Below are positions 1-6,131 of a stretch of 10,008 nucleotides of DNA, in pieces (within the stretch, counting starts at the first letter, position 1; each line of letters opens with the position of its first letter). The notes beneath the pieces are model-generated. The model worked only from the letters and a program-made list of their open reading frames with translations. It did not search any database and was not told the origin of the DNA. This stretch comes from Metaruminococcus_A sp003150405. GTDB taxonomy: Bacteria; Bacillota; Clostridia; Oscillospirales; Ruminococcaceae. A program made the translations under genes and the position numbers. Where the stretch lies: assembly GCA_902489745.1 (NCBI GenBank), contig CABUBB010000035.1, positions 1-10,008 on the forward strand. Direction: 5' to 3'.

Positions 1-203
1 AGCTGGTGGACAAGTACCTGGATATTCCGGAACTTGACGCCGCCATTCTCAATGAACTTGTAAGCAAGATTGTGGTACACAGCCCGGTAAGGGAGAACGG
101 GAGGAAGCATGTACAGATAGATTTGTACTTTACCTATGTGGGGCAAATCCGCATCCCTTTGAAGATTGGGAGGGAGTCCCTAAACGCATCGGAACCGGCG
201 TGA
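1..203 (+). CDS. Large serine recombinase, C-terminal fragment (partial)
   Basis: Only the last ~67 codons are in the window; the frame is open at the left edge, so the true start lies outside. The visible part (ELVSKIVVHSPVRENG, then a beta-rich YFTYVGQIRIPLKI) resembles the C-terminal tail of large serine site-specific recombinases of the TnpX/TndX type carried by clostridial conjugative and mobilisable elements (DUF4368-like end). Such enzymes excise and integrate the element by serine-mediated double-strand exchange at a 2-bp core. The catalytic N-terminal domain is not visible. The gene is often the last one at an element's end, so an attachment junction may lie just downstream. The family call rests on recognition of a short segment; a phage integrase of the same class is the main alternative. 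Confidence 0.78.
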   Translation, partial: LVDKYLDIPELDAAILNELVSKIVVHSPVRENGRKHVQIDLYFTYVGQIRIPLKIGRESLNASEPA

Positions 204-236
204 CCTGACACACCGGTTCCGACCAAATTTCTTTTT
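190..236 (+). terminator. Rho-independent terminator after the recombinase gene
   Basis: A 9-bp perfect stem (CGGAACCGG at 190-198 with CCGGTTCCG at 213-221) extends inward by three more pairs after one mismatch, leaving a 6-base loop. It is followed by a T-rich tract at 228-236. The stem begins inside the last codons of the recombinase gene and spans its TGA stop. On the minus strand the stem is not followed by a T-run, so it is unlikely to terminate the oxidoreductase operon coming from the right. Confidence 0.8.
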
Positions 237-288
237 ACTTCCTTATGGGATGCTGCCTAACCGCGGAGGTGTTTTATTATTGGTCCAA

Positions 289-822
289 TTATTCAAAATC
301 GTATCCCAATTTAAGGGCTTTGAGGTTTGCATCCAGCAAATGCGCCTTTTTGGCAGGCACACATTTGCGGATGGCTTCCTCCGCCGTTTCATAGCTGGTA
401 AAGCCAGTATGTTTGAGCATGCTGCCGAGACAAATAATATTGGCAAGCCCTTGCAACTCATTCTCGTTCGCCATTTCGGTGGCAGAAATGTAAACGCAGT
501 GGATCTTGTCGTTCTCACAGCGTTTGTTGATAAGGGTGCTATTGATAATCGCCGTGCCACCCTCAACCACCGCATCAATGAACTTGTCATAGGACTGGAT
601 GTTCATAGCAATCAGAATGTTCGGGTTGAGCACACGCGGGGAACCAATTTCCTTTTCCGAAATACAAACCGAGCAGTTCGCGGTGCCGCCGCGCATCTCC
701 GGGCCGTAGGATGGCAGCCAGGATACATGGAGGTTGTCAATCATGCCGGTATAAGCGCAGACCTTGCCGGCAAACAGAATGCCCTGCCCGCCGAAGCCAG
801 CCAGTACAATGTTCTTATCCAT
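289..822 (-). CDS. korC: 2-oxoacid:ferredoxin oxidoreductase, gamma subunit (KorC/VorC type)
   Basis: The 177-residue protein has the length and motifs of the gamma subunit/domain of the pyruvate:ferredoxin oxidoreductase superfamily: an N-terminal GFGGQGI at residues 9-15 and SYGPEMRGGTANC at 38-50. This subunit packs against the alpha and beta subunits and helps form the CoA-dependent active enzyme in the cytoplasm. Its ATG overlaps the beta-subunit stop as TAATG (one shared base), and AAGGAGGGG lies just upstream, so translation is probably coupled. It is the last gene of the operon. No terminator with a T-run is seen on this strand between its stop and the recombinase fragment. Substrate (2-oxoglutarate, branched-chain oxoacid or aryl-pyruvate) cannot be fixed from this subunit. 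Confidence 0.9.
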   Translation of the reverse strand: MDKNIVLAGFGGQGILFAGKVCAYTGMIDNLHVSWLPSYGPEMRGGTANCSVCISEKEIGSPRVLNPNILIAMNIQSYDKFIDAVVEGGTAIINSTLINKRCENDKIHCVYISATEMANENELQGLANIICLGSMLKHTGFTSYETAEEAIRKCVPAKKAHLLDANLKALKLGYDFE

Positions 823-1577
823 TAGTTGTTCCCCTCCTTGTCTTTGTCCTTATACACGCCGAGAGGATAATACGGCAGCATGTTATCGCGCAGCCACTGC
901 ATAGACTCCGCTGGGCTTAAGCCCCAGTTGGTCGGGCAGTTGGAAACAACCTCAACAATCGAGAATCCTTTGCCCTCAATCTGGTTCTGAAACGCCTTTT
1001 TAATCGCCGCCTTTGCCGCATTGATGTGCGGGACCGAATCAACCGTGACACGCTCTGCATAAGCGACGCCGTCCAGGGTGGAGAGCATCTCGCAGACGCG
1101 GACCGGGTAACCGGCAGTCTTGACGTCACGGCCATACGGGGTGGTCTGGGTAATCTGGTTCGGCAAAGTGGTCGGGGCCATCTGGCCGCCGGTCATGCCG
1201 TAAATCGCATTGTTGATGAAGATAACAGTGATGTTCTCACCGCGGGTGGCCGAATGAACCGTCTCCGCTGTACCAATGGCGGCAAGGTCACCGTCACCCT
1301 GGTAGGTAAACACCACGTTTTTATCGCCGAGGACGCGTTTGGCGCCGGTTGCAACCGCCGGCGCTCTGCCGTGCGGGGCTTCAATAAAGTCGCAGTTAAA
1401 ATAATCGTATGCCATAACCGAACAGCCAACCGGACACACACCAACCGCTTTTTCCAATACGCCGAGTTCTACAAGGGACTCGGCAACCAGACGGTGCACA
1501 ATCCCGTGGCCGCAGCCCGGACAGTAATGGGTTGCCACATCGGTGAGGCCTTTGGTTTTTTCAAATACAATTGCCAT
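822..1577 (-). CDS. korB: 2-oxoacid:ferredoxin oxidoreductase, beta subunit, thiamine pyrophosphate-binding
   Basis: The 251-residue protein is the TPP- and Fe-S-binding beta subunit. The TPP/Mg motif is visible as GDGD at residues 94-97 with the partner INN ending at residue 123, a spacing typical of the GDG-x(n)-NN signature. CPGCGHG near residues 19-25, with further cysteines at 48, 52 and 213, fits the set that ligates the proximal [4Fe-4S] cluster in two- to four-subunit enzymes; exact ligand assignment is inference. It decarboxylates the 2-oxoacid on TPP and passes electrons to the cluster. Start ATG overlaps the alpha stop (TAATG), with GGGAGGTGG upstream, so translation is probably coupled to alpha. 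Full length for the family; no defect seen. Confidence 0.93.
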   Translation of the reverse strand: MAIVFEKTKGLTDVATHYCPGCGHGIVHRLVAESLVELGVLEKAVGVCPVGCSVMAYDYFNCDFIEAPHGRAPAVATGAKRVLGDKNVVFTYQGDGDLAAIGTAETVHSATRGENITVIFINNAIYGMTGGQMAPTTLPNQITQTTPYGRDVKTAGYPVRVCEMLSTLDGVAYAERVTVDSVPHINAAKAAIKKAFQNQIEGKGFSIVEVVSNCPTNWGLSPAESMQWLRDNMLPYYPLGVYKDKDKEGNN

Positions 1578-2653
1578 TACCGGCCACCTCCCATTGCTTC
1601 AATGATTTCTTTGGCTTTGTTATAAACCTCTTCCGGGGTTGGAATCACGCCGCCGGTATGCCCGAAGAAGTGAACCGGACAACGGCCTTCGACCGCAAGA
1701 CGGACGTCGTCCACCATCTGGCCCATGCTCATCTCAACGGTGAGGAAGGCTTTGGCATGTTCCGCGGTCTTGCGGATAATCTCAGTTGGGAACGGCCAGA
1801 GGGTAATCGGGCGGATCATACCAACCTTTAAACCTTTGGCGCGCGCGTCATTGATGGCGCTCTTGCAGATACGGGAGGTCACACCATAAGAAACGATGAC
1901 GACATCGGCATCCTCGGTCTGAAGCTCTTCATAGAGAACCTCATCTCTTTTGATTTTTTCATAACGCTCAAACCGCTCTTTGACGCAGTTTTCCAGCGCA
2001 TTCGGATCGAGGTAAAGAGAGTTGATGATGTTGGTTTTGCGTTTACCTCCCGTACCGGTGGTTGCCCACGGTTTCGCCGGGAGCTGCTTCTCGCCGTCTT
2101 CGTCCGGAAAAGCAATCGGCTCCATCATCTGACCGAGCGCGCCGTCTGCGAGCAGCATGGCCGGCATACGGTATTCATCCGCTTTGTCAAAGGCACGGCC
2201 AACAAGGTCAACAATCTCCTGAATGCTCGCCGGTGCAAAGACCAGCAGGTGCAGATCGCCGTGACCCGGGGCTTTAGTCGCCTGGTAATAGTCTGCCTGA
2301 GAGGGCTGAATTCCTCCAAGGCCCGGACCGCCGCGCTGAACATTGATAATCAGACAGGGCAGGTCAGAACCTGCTATGTAGGAAATGCCTTCGGTTTTCA
2401 GGCTGATTCCCGGCGAAGAAGACGAGGTCATTGCCCGCGCTCCTGCCGATGCAGCGCCCAGCACCATATTAATCGCCGCAATCTCCGACTCCGCCTGCAA
2501 AAAAGTTCCGCCAATTTTTGGCATGCGCTTTGACATGTAGGCAGCCACTTCGGTCTGCGGTGTAATCGGGTAACCAAAGAAGTACTTGCATCCAGCACGG
2601 ATAGCCGCCTCAGCAAGGGCTTCGTTCCCCTTCATCATATACTGTTGTGACAT
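1577..2653 (-). CDS. korA: 2-oxoacid:ferredoxin oxidoreductase, alpha subunit (KorA / VorB, 3-methyl-2-oxobutanoate type)
   Basis: The 358-residue protein carries the alpha-subunit hallmarks MKGNEALAEAAIRAG and FGYPITPQTEV near its N-terminus and the C-terminal transketolase-like domain (VIVSYGVTSRI, IRPITLWPFP). The MKGNEA start and separate small ferredoxin subunit are typical of proteins annotated VorB (3-methyl-2-oxobutanoate, i.e. branched-chain 2-oxoacid, oxidation), but 2-oxoglutarate (Kor) enzymes are similar and the substrate cannot be decided by eye. The start at 2653 was preferred over an ATG 14 codons upstream because ACGGAGGC lies at the right distance before it and MSQQYMMKGNEA matches the family N-terminus. 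It follows the ferredoxin gene by 59 bases. Confidence 0.92.
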   Translation of the reverse strand: MSQQYMMKGNEALAEAAIRAGCKYFFGYPITPQTEVAAYMSKRMPKIGGTFLQAESEIAAINMVLGAASAGARAMTSSSSPGISLKTEGISYIAGSDLPCLIINVQRGGPGLGGIQPSQADYYQATKAPGHGDLHLLVFAPASIQEIVDLVGRAFDKADEYRMPAMLLADGALGQMMEPIAFPDEDGEKQLPAKPWATTGTGGKRKTNIINSLYLDPNALENCVKERFERYEKIKRDEVLYEELQTEDADVVIVSYGVTSRICKSAINDARAKGLKVGMIRPITLWPFPTEIIRKTAEHAKAFLTVEMSMGQMVDDVRLAVEGRCPVHFFGHTGGVIPTPEEVYNKAKEIIEAMGGGR

Positions 2654-2712
2654 AGTTGCCTCCGTTTCTTTGTATAATCCCCCACGAAAATACAAATAGT
2701 TTTAAAATTCGA

Positions 2713-2919
2713 CTATTTTTCGACCGTAATTGCACAATCCGGGCACATACGTGCGCACATTGCGCAGCCAATGCAGCTGTCCATGTCCACAATCTCAGCT
2801 GGGTTATAGCCCTTTGCATTCAGGGCCGTTTTGGAAAGCTGGATGATTTTTTTCGGACAGACCGTAGTGCAAAGTCCACAGCCTTTACAGCGGTCGACGT
2901 TGATGGTTGTCTTAGCCAT
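2713..2919 (-). CDS. korD: 2-oxoacid:ferredoxin oxidoreductase, delta subunit: 2x[4Fe-4S] ferredoxin
   Basis: This 68-residue ferredoxin has two classical cluster motifs, CKGCGLCTTVCP (residues 11-22) and CIGCAMCARMCP (49-60), each giving three cysteines plus the distal one before proline. An extra cysteine sits at residue 62. It wires electrons from the beta-subunit cluster to external ferredoxin. AGGAGG precedes the ATG at good distance. It lies 23 bases after the ATPase gene and 59 bases before the alpha gene, in the same direction. The delta-alpha-beta-gamma order is the common one for four-subunit Kor/Vor enzymes in anaerobes. Confidence 0.93.
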   Translation of the reverse strand: MAKTTINVDRCKGCGLCTTVCPKKIIQLSKTALNAKGYNPAEIVDMDSCIGCAMCARMCPDCAITVEK

Positions 2920-2942
2920 ACGTTACCTCCTCTTCTCCTCGT

Positions 2943-3605
2943 CTATTCTCCATAGGACTGGATGTAAGTCTCAATAGGAAATACATCAACCCCGTTTATC
3001 TGAACCCCATGCTGTTGCACACAGGAAACAAAACGAACCGGCAGGCCGGTCAGACCGGAAAGTTTCTGTCCAAACCCCAGGCTTTGCTCCACCGTCTGCG
3101 CGGTGGTCTGCACACCAAGGTTTGCATTGTTGACAAGCCCGGTGACGCAAAGACGCGATGCTTGTTCAATTTCACGCAGCAGAACCGCTGCTTCTTCCGG
3201 GTCCTGCGTCAGGTAGCGGTAAGGATTAAATACATAAAGCATTTCATACTCCTGCTGCTGAATGAGCGGAGCATACTGCCCCAGAGCAATGGCGCCTGCG
3301 TCGTCTCCGCCGACGTCGATCACCAGAGTGCGGCCACCGCTGCGCAGGTGGCTTTGTATGCTGCCCGGAAGGGATGGAATATCCAAGTTGGTCGACGCAA
3401 AATTCGGCGCAATAATTTCAATCTCGTTTTGCTCAAATAGATCTTTATAATCATAGGTACGGAAATAAGGGTTTACAATATCAAGGTCAATTACCGTGAC
3501 CTTTTCCCCTTGTTTTGCCAGCCACAACGCAATGTTGATGGACAAATTAGTCTTACCGCAACCGTAATGCCCGGTAATGATGTTAATTTTTTGAAATGAA
3601 AGCAT
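2943..3605 (-). CDS. Uncharacterised P-loop ATPase of the MinD/ParA/CobQ-like (SIMIBI) class, first gene of the oxidoreductase operon
   Basis: Start at 3605 gives 220 residues and places the Walker A loop at the N-terminus as in MinD/ParA/Mrp-like proteins; a GGAAAC site precedes it, whereas a longer 248-residue reading from 3689 would overlap the promoter. Visible motifs: Walker A GHYGCGKTN at residues 12-20, IDLDIVNPYF with D40 and D42, and a Walker B-like VIDVGGDD around residues 95-102. At the place of the MinD-class signature lysine (GKGGxGKT) this protein has histidine (GHYGCGKT), so it is a deviant member. No CxxC pair of Mrp/NBP35 iron-sulfur carriers is present, and no membrane segment. 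It is 23 bases upstream of the ferredoxin gene, under the same promoter, so a role in assembly, activation or control of the oxidoreductase is a reasonable guess. The specific function is unknown to me. Confidence 0.82.
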   Translation of the reverse strand: MLSFQKINIITGHYGCGKTNLSINIALWLAKQGEKVTVIDLDIVNPYFRTYDYKDLFEQNEIEIIAPNFASTNLDIPSLPGSIQSHLRSGGRTLVIDVGGDDAGAIALGQYAPLIQQQEYEMLYVFNPYRYLTQDPEEAAVLLREIEQASRLCVTGLVNNANLGVQTTAQTVEQSLGFGQKLSGLTGLPVRFVSCVQQHGVQINGVDVFPIETYIQSYGE

Positions 3606-3643
3606 AAAACAGTTTCCTTTTCTGTATTGTGGGGCAAATAAAT

Positions 3644-3658
3644 ACCTGCATTGCAGGT
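3644..3658. promoter_or_regulatory. Perfect 15-base odd palindrome at the operon start (candidate operator)
   Basis: ACCTGCA-T-TGCAGGT is a perfect inverted repeat with 7-base arms and a single central base. It starts about 8 bases downstream of the -10 box of the minus-strand promoter, so it covers roughly +1 to +15 of the transcript. A third half-site-like ACCT occurs at 3662-3665. A dimeric repressor site is the simplest reading; a short RNA hairpin is unlikely with a 1-base loop. The regulator is not known. Confidence 0.5.
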
Positions 3659-3665
3659 TATACCT

Positions 3666-3694
3666 ATTATAACACAGGATTTCCGACAATACAA
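3666..3694 (-). promoter_or_regulatory. SigmaA-type promoter of the ATPase-korDABC operon, extended -10
   Basis: On the minus strand, TTGTAT (3694-3689), a 17-base spacer and a perfect TATAAT (3671-3666) are present. TGT directly precedes TATAAT, giving an extended -10 (TGnTATAAT) that compensates for the weak -35. The predicted start is near 3659, about 54 bases before the ATPase ATG. Confidence 0.75.
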
Positions 3695-3818
3695 TTCATT
3701 GTTTTTTCCATGTATTTTGCCATTTATATTCTTTTGTTTTCGGCAGATATTATGAAAGGAAGTTCTATGAAAACCCAAGGAAGGAGCGGGGACGCAATAC
3801 AAATCCCCAAAAAACAAC

Positions 3819-5048
3819 ATGAAATTGATGAGGAAACTGGTACAGACGGTGACACTGTTTGCCGCCGTGCTGTCCTTTTCGGTGCTCGGCATGGCGGTTT
3901 ATGTTGACATGGCCGCACCGGAACACTATTATAATATTAAAGGGGAAGATTTTTCCATTTCCGGCATGTTTGGCGTACAGGTCAGCAGCAGCTACGACAC
4001 CGCTGCTGCAGATGCTTCCAGCGTAACACCGGTCAGCCAGGATGTGCAGCTTTCCCTGTTCGGGATTATTCCGGTGAAAACCGCCACGGTCGAGACCATT
4101 TCAGAGGTAGAGCTTACCCCCTGCGGCACACCCTTCGGGGTGAAAATTCTGACCGACGGGGTCATTGTCGTCGGGCTTAACGAAATTTCAACCGCGCAGG
4201 GGACGGTTAACCCGGCAAAGCAAGCCGGCATTCAGACTGGAGACATTATCTATAAGATCAATGGGACTGCGGTTTCTTCCAACGACGAAGTCGCCGAGGT
4301 TATTTCTGCCTGCGGTGGCAAAAGTGTTTCGGTGGATCTACGCCGAAACGATAAAGAGTTCACCCTTGTGCTCCAACCTGCTCTGTCCGCCATTGACGGC
4401 AGCTATAAGGCGGGGCTTTGGGTGCGGGACAGTTCCGCCGGCATTGGCACCGTAAGCTTTTATGACCCGGCTACCGGAGCGTTCGGCGGGCTGGGACATG
4501 CCATTTGTGACGTGGATACCGGTGAAATTCTGCCGGTGATGCAGGGCGACGTCGTCAACGTCAAAATTCATGACATTGTCAAAGGCACGGTCGGCACGCC
4601 AGGCGAACTGCGCGGCAGCTTTGTCTCCAAAGACGCCTGCGGCACCATATACGTCAACAATGAATCCGGCGTTTTTGGCCAGATGTTTGAAGCACCGGTG
4701 AAAAATGAGACTATCCCAATGGGACTCAAGCAGGAGGTGCATTCCGGGAAGGCTACGGTTTATACCACCATTAATGGGAATACCCCAAAGGCATACGAAA
4801 TTGAAATTGAAAAAATTAATCTGCTGGAAAACAGCCCGACCAAAAACATGATTGTGCGCATTACCGATCCGGAACTGTTGGAGCTTTGCGGGGGAATTGT
4901 GCAGGGTATGAGCGGCAGCCCCATTGTTCAGGACGGCAAGCTCATAGGCGCGGTTACTCATGTCTTTGTCAATGACCCCACCCGCGGATACGCCATATTC
5001 GCAGAAAATATGTACCAAAACGTAGCGGCCATGCAAAAACAGTCCTAA
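3819..5048 (+). CDS. spoIVB: SpoIVB, forespore signalling serine peptidase (family S55)
   Basis: The 409-residue protein has one N-terminal membrane segment (about residues 8-29), a PDZ domain (about 105-185, with VNPAKQAGIQTGDIIYKING), and a C-terminal S55 peptidase domain. The catalytic triad can be placed: H227 in GGLGHAI, D350 in ITDPE and S365 in GMSGSP; the Asp-Ser spacing of 15 equals that of the B. subtilis enzyme as I recall it. In sporulation SpoIVB is secreted from the forespore into the intermembrane space and cleaves SpoIVFA to release sigma-K activation. The neighbour spo0A is the conserved partner. Start choice is uncertain: ATGs at 3819 and 3828 both lack a Shine-Dalgarno, while AAAGGA (3755-3760) serves an out-of-frame ATG at 3767. 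No sigma-F/G promoter could be assigned confidently. Confidence 0.93.
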   Translation: MKLMRKLVQTVTLFAAVLSFSVLGMAVYVDMAAPEHYYNIKGEDFSISGMFGVQVSSSYDTAAADASSVTPVSQDVQLSLFGIIPVKTATVETISEVELTPCGTPFGVKILTDGVIVVGLNEISTAQGTVNPAKQAGIQTGDIIYKINGTAVSSNDEVAEVISACGGKSVSVDLRRNDKEFTLVLQPALSAIDGSYKAGLWVRDSSAGIGTVSFYDPATGAFGGLGHAICDVDTGEILPVMQGDVVNVKIHDIVKGTVGTPGELRGSFVSKDACGTIYVNNESGVFGQMFEAPVKNETIPMGLKQEVHSGKATVYTTINGNTPKAYEIEIEKINLLENSPTKNMIVRITDPELLELCGGIVQGMSGSPIVQDGKLIGAVTHVFVNDPTRGYAIFAENMYQNVAAMQKQS

Positions 5049-5135
5049 AGCCCTTATTTCACTGCTTTTCTTGGCGGAACCCCTCTGCAGCAACCACGGT
5101 TTTACAAATATTTGGAAAAAATTGTAAAAAAGGTC

Positions 5136-5164
5136 TTGCCAACATTTCCAGAATATGGTAATAT
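5136..5164 (+). promoter_or_regulatory. SigmaA-type promoter of spo0A, possibly overlapped by a sigma-H element
   Basis: TTGCCA (5136-5141, 5/6 of consensus), a 17-base spacer and TAATAT (5159-5164, 4/6) lie ahead of spo0A, with a predicted start near 5171. Overlapping it, AGGTCTT (5131-5137) and AGAAT (5150-5154) resemble a degenerate sigma-H pair. No TGTCGAA-type 0A box is visible in the gap 5049-5197. Confidence 0.6.
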
Positions 5165-5197
5165 TATGACAACAGGAACAGACAAGGAGGAGCAACT

Positions 5198-5965
5198 GTG
5201 GCAAACAAACGCAAAGTAATTATTGGTGACGAATCTGTTGAATACGGCCTGATTTGTGCAGACCTTCTGCGCGAAAAAGGGTTTGAGGTGCTGACCGAAC
5301 CAAAGAACGGCCAAATCATCTACGACGCAATCCTAAGAGAAACCCCAGACGTCGTCATTGTTGACGCACTCATGCAGCAAATGGACGCAATCAAGCTCAT
5401 TAAAATGTTTAAGGACGCTCCGAAGCGCCCGGTTTTCATCATCACAACGGCATACGACAGTTCGTTTTTACAGAGCGAACTCATGAACTGTGGTGCTTCT
5501 TATTTTATGCTGAAACCATTTGAGCTTGAGGACTTGGTCGACCGCGTCATCGCTTTGAGCGACTTCCACGCACCGGCGGAAACATCCGCCAAACCGAACA
5601 GCACCGATCTTGAGGTGATGATCACCGAGGTCATTCACCAAATCGGCGTTCCCGCGCATATCAAAGGTTACCATTACCTGCGGGAATCCATCCGGCTTTC
5701 CATAGAGGATCCGGAAATGATCAATTCGGTCACCAAACTTTTGTATCCCACAGTTGCCAAAACGTATAATACCACTTCATCCAGAGTGGAGCGCGCCATC
5801 CGGCATGCTATCGAAGTCGCATGGGATCGCGGCGACGTTGACACTCTCAACGCCTACTTTGGCTACACCATCCACAACAGCCGCGGAAAACCGACCAATT
5901 CGGAATTCATTGCCATGATTGCGGATAAACTCCGCCTGAAGCTCAAGGCTTCTCATATTGTTTAA
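5198..5965 (+). CDS. spo0A: Spo0A, master response regulator of sporulation
   Basis: The 255-residue protein has a receiver domain (about residues 5-122) with acidic pocket D11/E12, phosphoacceptor D56, T84 and K106, and a C-terminal Spo0A DNA-binding domain. The latter contains the near-invariant stretches IGVPAHIKGYHYLRE, TSSRVERAIRHAIEVAW (recognition helix) and GKPTNSEFIAMIADKLR. Phosphorylated Spo0A binds 0A boxes and commits the cell to sporulation. The start is GTG at 5198, fixed by AAGGAGG (5184-5190) at 7 bases. It follows spoIVB by 149 bases but has its own promoter. Oddity: the usual D-x-x-M-P-x-x-D-G loop reads DALMQQMDA, lacking both the proline and the glycine. Function as Spo0A is nevertheless secure from the C-terminal domain. 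Confidence 0.97.
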   Translation: MANKRKVIIGDESVEYGLICADLLREKGFEVLTEPKNGQIIYDAILRETPDVVIVDALMQQMDAIKLIKMFKDAPKRPVFIITTAYDSSFLQSELMNCGASYFMLKPFELEDLVDRVIALSDFHAPAETSAKPNSTDLEVMITEVIHQIGVPAHIKGYHYLRESIRLSIEDPEMINSVTKLLYPTVAKTYNTTSSRVERAIRHAIEVAWDRGDVDTLNAYFGYTIHNSRGKPTNSEFIAMIADKLRLKLKASHIV

Positions 5966-5987
5966 GTCTCCCCAATTAACCTTCCAT

Positions 5988-6023
5988 AAAAAAGCCGCCC
6001 TGTCATCATGCAGGGCGGCTTTT
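5988..6023. terminator. Bidirectional rho-independent terminator between spo0A and prfB
   Basis: AAAAGCCGCCCTG (5990-6002) pairs perfectly with CAGGGCGGCTTTT (6011-6023), a 13-bp stem with an 8-base loop. The plus strand ends in TTTT and the minus strand in a run of T from 5993 down to 5988, so it can stop both spo0A (22 bases upstream) and the convergent prfB, whose stop lies ~110 bases to the right. Confidence 0.92.
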
Positions 6024-6131
6024 GTCTGCCGTCTTTTCCGGAACAGCGCGGGACACAGCTCCAGCGAAATTGCAAGCAGTCTAATGTCCCAAGTAATTAT
6101 AATCAGGGCAGTTGAACTTGGAATGCCCGCT

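Noticed and set aside
250..825. Long plus-strand open frame of 191 codons
   Set aside because: It is antisense to the gamma-subunit gene, has no domain character, and the minus-strand frame has clear motifs and a ribosome site.
2701..2712. TTCGACT near the korD stop as a possible 0A box
   Set aside because: It is an imperfect match inside an operon, between two co-transcribed genes, not at a promoter.
4338..5204. 288-codon minus-strand open frame
   Set aside because: It is the shadow of the spoIVB catalytic domain and runs through the spo0A promoter region; no recognisable protein features.
6050..6090. GGGACA/TGTCCC inverted repeat in the spo0A-prfB gap
   Set aside because: Only 6 bp with a 29-base loop and no T-run; likely chance, and the strong terminator at 5988-6023 already explains the gap.
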